A stretch of 6,057 nucleotides of DNA from an uncultured Bacillota bacterium. Its GTDB lineage: Bacteria > Bacillota > Clostridia > Peptostreptococcales > Anaerovoracaceae. Where the stretch lies: NCBI GenBank assembly GCA_946410475.1, contig CAMKAM010000089.1, forward strand, positions 1 through 6,057, written 5' to 3'. The notes beneath the pieces are model-generated. The model had not been told where the DNA came from, searched no databases, and saw only the letters and a program-made list of their open reading frames with translations. Both the position numbers and the translations under genes were made by a program. Shown piece by piece: positions 1 to 5,304 of this stretch. Numbering within the stretch: position 1 is the stretch's first letter; the number at the start of each line of letters is the position of its first letter.

Positions 1-2
1 TC

Positions 3-650
3 ATCGCTGATTCGGATATAAAGGATCTGGGGATGCACACGGAGTTCTGTACGAACGGATATATGGATCTTTACAACGCGGGAAAGATCACGAACCGCAG
101 GAAGAACATAGACAAAGGCGTCGGCCTTTACGCAACGTCGGCCGGCACGAAAGAGTTCTATGAGTGGATAGACAGGAATCCCGAGGTCGGAGTAAGGCCG
201 GTCGGATATGTCAACGATCCGTACGTCATAGGCCAGCTCGATGATTTCATCTCGATCAACGGGTGCATAGCCGTCGACCTTTACGGGCAGGTCAGTTCCG
301 AGAGCGTCGGATCGCGGCATATCAGCGGGACAGGCGGCCAGGTCGATTATACTCTGGGCGCGATAAAGTCGAAGGGCGGCAAGGGATTCATATGCCTGCC
401 GTCTACGAGGACGGACAGGCACGGGAACGTGTCGTCGAACATCGTGCCGCATTTCAACGGAGAAATAATAACGACGCCGCGTACTCATACGATGTTCGTC
501 GTAACGGAGCACGGCGCCGTGAACCTTCTCGGTCAGCCGAACTGGCAGAGGGCGGAGATGCTGATATCCGTGGCCGATCCCATGTTCAGAGATGATCTGA
601 TCAGGGCCGCCGAGGAGCAGCACGTCTGGCGCCGCTCGAACAAGCGTTGA
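3..650 (+). CDS. 4-hydroxybutyrate / butyryl-CoA:acetate CoA-transferase, C-terminal part (5' end outside window)
   Basis: This is the last 215 codons of a CoA-transferase of the acetyl-CoA hydrolase/transferase family, which moves CoA between acetate and short acyl-CoAs (butyryl- or 4-hydroxybutyryl-CoA) in the cytoplasm of fermenters. The frame is open to the left edge, so the internal ATG at 33 is not the start. Seen: the block KDLGMHTE, whose Glu (codon 42-44) is the expected catalytic residue and lies about 200 residues before the stop, as Glu238 does in the 438-residue AbfT of Clostridium aminobutyricum; the glycine-rich loop SGTGGQVDY (about 324-350); the KGGKGFICLPST strand (about 372); and EHGAVNL followed by RAEMLISVADP. 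All belong to the C-terminal domain of the family. Substrate (butyryl versus 4-hydroxybutyryl) cannot be fixed from this half. It converges on the Pct-type gene with 31 bp between the stops, and no GC-rich terminator hairpin is visible there. Confidence 0.93.
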   Translation: MADSDIKDLGMHTEFCTNGYMDLYNAGKITNRRKNIDKGVGLYATSAGTKEFYEWIDRNPEVGVRPVGYVNDPYVIGQLDDFISINGCIAVDLYGQVSSESVGSRHISGTGGQVDYTLGAIKSKGGKGFICLPSTRTDRHGNVSSNIVPHFNGEIITTPRTHTMFVVTEHGAVNLLGQPNWQRAEMLISVADPMFRDDLIRAAEEQHVWRRSNKR

Positions 651-654
651 TCAG

Positions 655-690
655 ATACTTTATCTAATACTATTTCAAATACTATAACGG
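655..690. repeat. Three 12-nt imperfect direct repeats between convergent genes
   Basis: ATACT recurs at 655, 667 and 679, exactly 12 nt apart, with AATACTAT repeated exactly at 666-673 and 678-685. The repeats fill the AT-rich gap between the two convergent CoA-transferase genes and run into the stop codon of the minus-strand gene. They are direct, not inverted, so they do not form an obvious terminator hairpin. Function is unknown and they may be low-complexity drift. Confidence 0.45.
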
Positions 691-2271
691 TAGTTCATAG
701 CCCATGGGCTCGTCGGTGAATATCCGCGGGTCCATTTTTTTGAGCTGCGGTGAGACTTTGACTTCGAAGCCGATCTGATCGAGGACCTGAGTTTTGACGT
801 CGATCCCGGGAGCGACCTCAGTGAGCTCTAGCAGGGGCTCTCCTGCGAGGACATCTTCAGGAGTGACGTCGCGTCTCATCTCGAGGACGCAGCGCTCCGT
901 GATGTATGTGACGGGCCGGCGGCGCCTTAAAGCCTGCAGGCCGCTGTAGGTGACCTGGCAGACGTCGCTTACATACTTTTTCTTCGATCCTTCTTTCAGT
1001 ATCTTGAGGCGTCCGTCTCCGATACCTACCTTGAGCCCACCTGTCGTGAGCGTACCGCAGAAGACCATCTTCTTGGCGCCCGTGGCTATGTTGATATATC
1101 CGCCCGGTCCTACGATCTTGCCGAATTTGGAGACGTTCGTATTGCCGAACCTGTCGACCTCGGCCGCGCTGAGTATGCCGACGTCCAGGCCGCCTCCGTC
1201 GTACCAGTCGAGCTGCCTCGAGCAGTGCGTCACGTACTCGGGATTGTAGCAGCCGCCGAAGTTGAGTCCGGATGCGGGGAGCCCGCCGATGTGGCCGCAC
1301 TCGAGCGTCATCGTGAGCTCTTCAAAGAAGCCCTCCTGTACGGCGACGTCTCCGACCCACTCGGGAACGCCCATTCCGAGGTTGATGGTGTCTCCTTTCC
1401 GAAGCTCCATAGCCGCGCGCCTCGCGATCGCGAGTCTTTCGCTCATAGGGGCGACTTTCGCGAGCAGGTCGACGAGGAGGACGTGTTTTCTCTGGGTGAA
1501 GTCTTCGTTCATCGGAGAGGCCATCGTCTGCATATGATGGCGCGCGGGCGCCACGACTGCGTAGTCGACCATTATGCCGGGCAGCTGTACGGAGCGCGGG
1601 TCGAGTTCTCCTGCTGCGACCAGGTTCTTTACCTGGACTATGACGATACCGCCGTTCCTTTTGACGGCCTGAGCTACTTCGAGTATATCCATGTATGTGA
1701 CTTCGTCTTCCATAGTCACATTTCCTTTCATATCCATCGTCGTGCCGCGCAGGATCGCGACGTCGAGGCCAAAGGAGGGGAAGAAGAGGTATTCGCTTCC
1801 GCCTATATCCATCACCTCCGCGACGTCTTCCTTTGTTTTCCTGTTCGCTCTGCCGCCTTCAAGCCTTGGGTCGATGAACGTGCCTATACCCACATCGGTG
1901 ATCGTGCCCGGTTTTCCGGAGCCCATGTCGCGCATCAGCTGGACCAGCGCTCCGAATGTGTATATGTGGCAGTAGATATCGCCGTCGGTCACGGCTTTCT
2001 GGAGGAGGGGACACATGTTGATATGGCTCGTTCTGAGCCCGCGGAGCAGGCCCCTGTGAGCAAAGCGGTCCATGCCTTCGCCGGGCGTCTTGTCGCCGAT
2101 GCATGAGATGGTGGTCAGCTCCAGGTCTCTGGGATGTCCGGTCTCAAGGAAGCTCTTCTCTATACCTCGGATGATGTGGTCAGCTAGTATCGATGTCGCA
2201 AAGCCGGAAGCAGCGACATTCGCTCCGTCCTTTATCAATCCTGCTACTTCGTGTTGTTCGATGATCTTCAT
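682..2271 (-). CDS. pct: Propionate/acetate CoA-transferase (Pct / YdiF type)
   Basis: A 529-aa cytoplasmic CoA-transferase that exchanges CoA between acetyl- or propionyl-CoA and short carboxylates such as lactate, acrylate or acetate through a glutamyl-CoA thioester. The length matches C. propionicum Pct (about 524 aa), and the block TLECGHIGGLPASG places Glu at residue 324 (codon 1300-1302), the same number as the catalytic Glu324 of that enzyme. Other family blocks: DGANVAASGF (15-24), DVGIGTFIDPR (126-136), NLGMGVPEWV (297-306), WYDGGGLD (356-363), VTYITERCV (454-462) and LTEVAPGIDVKTQ (483-495). The residue after Glu324 is Cys where Pct has Ser. An in-frame GTG at 2349 would add 26 basic residues with no counterpart in the family; the ATG at 2269-2271 has AGAGG 7 nt upstream and is chosen. 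The gene sits alone behind a roughly 380-nt leader with a B12 riboswitch. Natural substrate is not determined; an acetate or 3-oxoacid CoA-transferase role remains possible. Confidence 0.93.
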   Translation of the reverse strand: MKIIEQHEVAGLIKDGANVAASGFATSILADHIIRGIEKSFLETGHPRDLELTTISCIGDKTPGEGMDRFAHRGLLRGLRTSHINMCPLLQKAVTDGDIYCHIYTFGALVQLMRDMGSGKPGTITDVGIGTFIDPRLEGGRANRKTKEDVAEVMDIGGSEYLFFPSFGLDVAILRGTTMDMKGNVTMEDEVTYMDILEVAQAVKRNGGIVIVQVKNLVAAGELDPRSVQLPGIMVDYAVVAPARHHMQTMASPMNEDFTQRKHVLLVDLLAKVAPMSERLAIARRAAMELRKGDTINLGMGVPEWVGDVAVQEGFFEELTMTLECGHIGGLPASGLNFGGCYNPEYVTHCSRQLDWYDGGGLDVGILSAAEVDRFGNTNVSKFGKIVGPGGYINIATGAKKMVFCGTLTTGGLKVGIGDGRLKILKEGSKKKYVSDVCQVTYSGLQALRRRRPVTYITERCVLEMRRDVTPEDVLAGEPLLELTEVAPGIDVKTQVLDQIGFEVKVSPQLKKMDPRIFTDEPMGYELPL

Positions 2272-2278
2272 GGTGATG

Positions 2279-2283
2279 CCTCT
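2279..2283 (-). promoter_or_regulatory. Ribosome binding site of the Pct-type gene
   Basis: On the minus strand AGAGG lies 7 nt before the ATG at 2271. This decides the start: the upstream in-frame GTG at 2349 only has an AAAAGG that runs directly into it. Confidence 0.75.
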
Positions 2284-2333
2284 TTCGTTCGGTTTTCGTT
2301 TTTGTTCTTTAGGCTCTCTGACTGCCCGCCGCG

Positions 2334-2357
2334 CCTTTTGTGGATGCACCTTTTGTG
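2334..2357. repeat. Pair of 9-nt direct repeats in the pct leader
   Basis: CCTTTTGTG occurs at 2334-2342 and again at 2349-2357, 15 nt apart. On the leader RNA these read CACAAAAGG. They lie just downstream of the intrinsic terminator, whose U-rich tail contains CUUUUGU, so ACAAAAG could pair with that tail over 7 bp. Whether this has any role is inference. Confidence 0.5.
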
Positions 2358-2363
2358 ATCGCG

Positions 2364-2401
2364 CAACAAAAGACGGACCGCAGACTCTGCCGCAAGTCCG
2401 T
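2364..2401 (-). terminator. Intrinsic terminator in the leader between riboswitch and pct
   Basis: On the minus strand a hairpin runs from 2401 to 2373. The outer stem pairs ACGGAC with GTCCGT (a seventh U-G pair is possible), and the inner stem pairs GCAG with CTGC around the loop AGT, with a few unpaired bases on the 5' side. It is followed at once by the U-rich tract CTTTTGTTG. It lies about 65 nt past the end of the riboswitch and about 100 nt before the pct start codon, the place expected for a termination-type expression platform. I could not identify the competing antiterminator by eye. Confidence 0.68.
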
Positions 2402-2430
2402 TTTCACTGCATGCAAAATATTGGCTTACT

Positions 2431-2462
2431 GCTCCGGCTGCCGGAATCCTCGCCGGCGGAGC
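2431..2462 (-). other. GC-rich hairpin between riboswitch P1 and terminator
   Basis: GCTCCG (2431-2436) and CGGAGC (2457-2462) form a perfect 6-bp stem on either strand, with an inner CCGG/CCGG pairing. It starts 6 nt after the riboswitch P1 strand and is not directly followed by a U-tract (a short ATTTT comes about 11 nt later), so it is probably part of the switching structure and not a terminator in itself. Confidence 0.5.
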
Positions 2463-2468
2463 TAACTG

Positions 2469-2630
2469 TTCGTGCAGGTCTTCCGGCTAGGCGCATCCGT
2501 CCCTTCCGCCTTCCCGGACGCTTTTTTGCGCAGCGGTCCAGTGGCATTTCGGAAAGGACACTTCGCTTACGGCGGCGGGTCCGCGCGGGGTTCTCACCCG
2601 ACTTCCCTCTTGGCGCTTACGCGACACGAA
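2469..2630 (-). promoter_or_regulatory. Cobalamin (vitamin B12) riboswitch
   Basis: The minus strand carries the conserved cobalamin-aptamer blocks in order. The first is AGGGAAGTCGGGTGAGAA with CCCC (about 2587-2608), the GGGAA...GGTG.GAA.CC block. Then come CGCCGTAAGCG (about 2565-2575), GCCACTG (2539-2545) and GGGAAGGCGG (about 2506-2515). Last is TAGCCGGAAGACCTGC (2474-2489), the version here of the AGYCAGGAGACCTGCC block. A closing P1 helix is visible: TTCGTG (2625-2630) pairs with CACGAA (2469-2474). AGGCG and CGCCT (2507-2511 with 2489-2493) form an inner stem, as expected before the last block. Ligand subtype (adenosyl- versus methyl/hydroxocobalamin) cannot be told by eye. Such elements usually repress their gene when cobalamin binds. 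The only gene downstream is the Pct-type CoA-transferase, about 200 nt away. Confidence 0.93.
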
Positions 2631-2657
2631 ATGTCTGTTTCTCTTTTCTTGGTTTGG

Positions 2658-2686
2658 AGTATATATCAGCGCATGGATGAATACAA
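2658..2686 (-). promoter_or_regulatory. Sigma70-type promoter for riboswitch-pct transcript
   Basis: On the minus strand TTGTAT (2686-2681) and TATACT (2663-2658) are separated by exactly 17 bp, matching the sigma70 layout. The predicted transcript start falls near 2649-2653, about 20-25 nt before the riboswitch P1 helix and about 380 nt before the pct start codon. The -35 hexamer lies inside the left arm of the inverted repeat at 2677-2704. Confidence 0.7.
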
Positions 2687-2704
2687 TGCCTAAATTGTAT
2701 TCAT
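2677..2704. promoter_or_regulatory. Perfect inverted repeat, likely operator
   Basis: ATGAATACAAT (2677-2687) and ATTGTATTCAT (2694-2704) are exact reverse complements, 11 bp each, around the 6-nt spacer GCCTAA. The repeat is AT-rich with no T-tract in the right place, so it is not an intrinsic terminator. It covers the -35 of the minus-strand promoter, a typical place for a repressor site. The bound regulator is not encoded in the window and I do not assign a family. Confidence 0.65.
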
Positions 2705-2765
2705 AACAATGTTTTTCCGGGTTGCTGCGGTAGGCGGGCCGGCAGCTGCAGGGCGGCGCCTGCGG

Positions 2766-2794
2766 TTGAAAATGGCAGGGGGTGCTAATATAAT
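2766..2794 (+). promoter_or_regulatory. Sigma70-type promoter for antiporter operon
   Basis: TTGAAA (2766-2771) and a consensus TATAAT (2789-2794) are 17 bp apart. A start 7 nt after the -10 would be at about 2801, next to the antiporter ATG at 2802, so the message would have almost no 5' leader. An overlapping extended -10 reading (TGC followed by TAATAT at 2786) is also possible. Confidence 0.65.
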
Positions 2795-2801
2795 AATAAG
2801 C

Positions 2802-4952
2802 ATGGAATTATTTGAACTAGTTTTATTATTGCTTGCCTGCGTCGCGGCTTCGTCCGTGCTCGATCAGGTGATATCGAAGATGTCTCTGCCGCTGCTCCAG
2901 ATAGCGGTAGGTTTCGTTGCCGCTTTGGCGATGCCGCATCTCGCCGAGGTGCATCTTGATTCAGAGCTGTTCCTCGTCTTGTTCATCGCTCCGCTCCTGT
3001 TCAGGGAAGCGAAGGAGACGGACAGGCTGACGCTTTGGGGGAACAAATGGTCTGTGATCTCGATGGCTATAGCCCTCGTTATAGTGAGCGTCATCGCGGC
3101 GGGCTTCGTACTGAACGCGATAATACCGGCGATCGCTCTCGCCGCGGCTTTCGGGTGCGCCGCCGCCCTCGGTCCGACCGACGCGGCCGCAGTAGCCGCT
3201 ATGGGCTCGTCCATAGAGCTGTCGGAGAGGCAGAATATACTGCTTTCAGGAGAGGCGCTGATCAACGATGCTTCCGGAGTAGTCGCTTTCCAGTTCGCTG
3301 TTGCGGCAGCCTTGACGGGTTCGTTTTCGGCGTCGGAGGCCGCCGGCTCTTTTGCGGTGCTCTTCTTCGGCGGGATAGGCGCCGGCATAGTTATGGGCGC
3401 CGCCGCCAAAACGGGGATGGACCTTTTGAGAGCGAAGGGCCTCGTCAGTACGACCCTCTATGTGATATATGAAGTCCTCTCACCGTTCATCTTTTTCCTT
3501 GCCGCAGAAGAGATACATGTCAGCGGTATACTCGCGGTCGTCGCTGCGGGAATCGTGATGCAGGATCACAGCGAAAAACTCGTCTCGGCGGAGAAGGCGA
3601 GGAACGAGATGGTCGCGAACAGTTTCTGGGAAGTCATCATATTCCTGATCAACGGGATACTGTTCGTCATGCTGGGCATGCAGCTTCCAAAGGTCATGGA
3701 CATAGACGCCATGGGCGGTGAAAGCGCCGGGACAGTTATCTGCGCGATGCTGGCCGTGACTGCGACGATAGTCGTGATAAGGTTCCTGTGGCTGGCTGCG
3801 ATGGAACTTTACAGAAAGGATCCGGAAACAGGCGTGAGGGGATCGGCTTACCCTAAAAAGACCATAAAGGCCGCGCTCGTCACGACGATAGCAGGCCCGA
3901 AGGGCGCCGTCACTCTTTCGATAATAATGACGCTTCCTCTGGTGATGAGGGACGGGAGTCCGTTCCCGCAGAGGGACCTTATAATATTCGTTACGTCCGG
4001 AGTCATATTGTGCACTCTGCTTCTTGCGGACTTTGCTCTTCCAAGGCTCGCTCCGATAGAGGTGAACGAGTGCGAACAGGACCGCCTCGACAAAGCGAAG
4101 ATCATGGTGCTCGAGGGCGTGGTCAAAGAGATGAGGCGAGTGCTCGATGAGTATGCAGAGGCGGAATTCGCCCCGGCGATGAGGCTGACGCTGGTGCGTT
4201 ACCGCGTGCGTCTGATGAGGCAGAGGTTCGCGACGGATGCTCACGCGGACATCATGGTCAAGCTGGTGGAGGACGTCCTCGACGTGCAGCAGGAAAGGGC
4301 CGATGAGATCCAGAAGGATGCTGAGGATCTTGGCATCATGACCAGGATGCCGTACTACCTGATGCTGCCCGGTATCCGCGCTTCGGTCGGATATTTTGCC
4401 GGAGGAGAGAACGTCGGGGCCAGGTTCGAGACGAAGAAGGCGAGGTTCCTTTTCAGGCTCCTGAGGATAAAGAGAAACAATATCGATGACGAGCAGTCGG
4501 CGAGGATCTATCACGATACCTGCATCTTTGCGATAGAGCTGGAGCGCGCTGCGATCGATTACCTGAAGACCGTAAGGCACCAGTGCGACGACACCGATGC
4601 CTGCAGCATAGAGGACAAGCTGCGCGCCGACGTAGCCGACGTTTTGATCGAAGAACACGAGACAGCTCTGCAGTCGCTGTGGGGCAGGATCAACTTCGGA
4701 CAGGAGACGAAGATGGACGAAGACAGCGAGCTGGTGCACGGCATACACACTGAGATGCCGGAAGGGATGAAGAACACCGCTACGGAGCAGTTCAGGATGG
4801 CGCGGCATTACGCGGATGAGGCCGACGCCAACGGCCTTGAGATGGAACTCGACCAGATACGCCGCCTCAGGGCTGAAGGAAAGATCTCGGAGCATGACGC
4901 GAGGACGCTCAGAGAGGAAGTGTACCTGCTGCAGACCACGCTGATGGAGTGA
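2802..4952 (+). CDS. CPA1-family Na+/H+ antiporter (NhaP type) with long cytoplasmic tail
   Basis: A 716-aa inner-membrane cation/proton antiporter. Residues 1 to about 415 are a run of hydrophobic segments; about 420-716 is a charged, helix-rich cytoplasmic tail. Seen motifs: PTDAAAV (125-131) with Thr126-Asp127, and GEALINDASG (150-159) with Asn155-Asp156. These two pairs sit 29 residues apart, close to the layout of NhaP antiporters. FLINGILFVMLGMQLP (281-296) and GPKGAVTLS (365-373, usually G-x-RGAV) are also typical of CPA1. The Asn-Asp pair is usual for CPA1 proteins. The tail ends with an RLRAEGKI...LREEV segment seen in other bacterial members. The frame extends to 2709, but homology starts at the MELFELVLLL segment, so the ATG at 2802 is chosen even though the only good SD-like run (AGGGGGTG, 2778-2785) is 16 nt away. 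Ion choice (Na+, K+ or Li+) is not determinable. First gene of a probable three-gene operon. Confidence 0.9.
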   Translation: MELFELVLLLLACVAASSVLDQVISKMSLPLLQIAVGFVAALAMPHLAEVHLDSELFLVLFIAPLLFREAKETDRLTLWGNKWSVISMAIALVIVSVIAAGFVLNAIIPAIALAAAFGCAAALGPTDAAAVAAMGSSIELSERQNILLSGEALINDASGVVAFQFAVAAALTGSFSASEAAGSFAVLFFGGIGAGIVMGAAAKTGMDLLRAKGLVSTTLYVIYEVLSPFIFFLAAEEIHVSGILAVVAAGIVMQDHSEKLVSAEKARNEMVANSFWEVIIFLINGILFVMLGMQLPKVMDIDAMGGESAGTVICAMLAVTATIVVIRFLWLAAMELYRKDPETGVRGSAYPKKTIKAALVTTIAGPKGAVTLSIIMTLPLVMRDGSPFPQRDLIIFVTSGVILCTLLLADFALPRLAPIEVNECEQDRLDKAKIMVLEGVVKEMRRVLDEYAEAEFAPAMRLTLVRYRVRLMRQRFATDAHADIMVKLVEDVLDVQQERADEIQKDAEDLGIMTRMPYYLMLPGIRASVGYFAGGENVGARFETKKARFLFRLLRIKRNNIDDEQSARIYHDTCIFAIELERAAIDYLKTVRHQCDDTDACSIEDKLRADVADVLIEEHETALQSLWGRINFGQETKMDEDSELVHGIHTEMPEGMKNTATEQFRMARHYADEADANGLEMELDQIRRLRAEGKISEHDARTLREEVYLLQTTLME

Positions 4953-4964
4953 TGCCCCAGGGCC

Positions 4965-4970
4965 GGAGGT
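4965..4970 (+). promoter_or_regulatory. Strong ribosome binding site of the 91-aa gene
   Basis: GGAGGT lies 6 nt before the ATG at 4977 and only 3 nt before the in-frame GTG at 4974. The spacing favours the ATG as start. Confidence 0.75.
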
Positions 4971-4976
4971 ACCGTG

Positions 4977-5252
4977 ATGACTGAACTAGGAAAACAATTG
5001 TATGATCTGATGATAAAAAAGGGCTACCCGGAGGACTTTTCGTGGGTAGTCTCTTCTGAGATGGGGACGGAGTTCGTCGGCAGACGGATGATAGGATATA
5101 TAGCCGCGAATCCGCTCCTTCCGCTCGAGGAGGTCGCAGATGAGATGATGGCGATCCTGTCCGACAGGGAGCGTATAGTAAGCAAACATATCGCGGAACA
5201 TGCCCAGCAGAAAGTCAATGAGTTTTACCGGACATGGGAAGGTGAAGAGTGA
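4977..5252 (+). CDS. Small conserved-looking protein of unknown function (91 aa)
   Basis: A 91-aa soluble protein with no signal peptide or membrane segment. I do not recognise the family. It reads as mostly helical: an N-terminal helix (about 2-15, LGKQLYDLMIKKG), a YPEDF turn, a central block containing SSEMGTEFVGRRMIGYI (about 26-42), a proline-rich loop NPLLPLEE (45-52), then a helical, charged C-terminal half ending in a short acidic tail. Strong RBS, normal codon use and tight spacing (24 nt after the antiporter stop, 41 nt before the YjbR-type gene) support a real gene co-transcribed with the antiporter. A role as a partner or regulator of the antiporter is possible but only from position. 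Confidence 0.82.
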   Translation: MTELGKQLYDLMIKKGYPEDFSWVVSSEMGTEFVGRRMIGYIAANPLLPLEEVADEMMAILSDRERIVSKHIAEHAQQKVNEFYRTWEGEE

Positions 5253-5253
5253 A

Positions 5254-5304
5254 TGATCGTCAACGAACCCAAGAATAATGTAGGAATCGAGGAATGGATA
5301 TAGA
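5254..5304 (+). CDS. Possible 16-codon leader peptide overlapping the next gene
   Basis: ATG at 5254, one base after the preceding stop codon, opens a short frame encoding MIVNEPKNNVGIEEWI and ends with TAG at 5302-5304, inside the start of the YjbR-type gene (ATG 5294, different frame). An SD-like AAGGTG (5239-5244) is 9 nt upstream. It could couple translation of the last gene to that of the 91-aa gene. It is short enough to be chance; there is no evidence that the peptide itself is functional. Confidence 0.3.

Noticed and set aside
1225..2106. 293-codon plus-strand open frame opposite the Pct-type gene
   Set aside because: The opposite strand encodes a clear full-length CoA-transferase with catalytic motifs; this frame has no RBS or recognisable domain.
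2272..2349. 26-residue N-terminal extension of the Pct-type protein from the GTG at 2349
   Set aside because: No proper RBS, strongly basic unrelated residues, while the ATG at 2271 has a well-spaced RBS and gives the family length with Glu at 324.
2072..2680. 202-codon plus-strand open frame across the regulatory region
   Set aside because: It runs antisense through the start of pct, the terminator and the whole riboswitch, whose conserved blocks explain the sequence better. Low-complexity basic translation.
2748..2763. GCAGG / CCTGC hairpin upstream of the antiporter promoter
   Set aside because: Only 5 bp and no following U-tract on either strand; expected by chance in GC-rich sequence.
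2709..2801. 31-residue extension of the antiporter (ATG at 2709, or at 2772)
   Set aside because: Family similarity starts at the residue encoded at 2802. The extension covers a promoter, and neither earlier ATG has a convincing RBS.
3480..4895. 471-codon open frame on the minus strand opposite the antiporter
   Set aside because: It is antisense to a well-supported membrane protein gene, its translation is His/Arg-rich with no family motif, and it is explained by the codon use of the sense gene.
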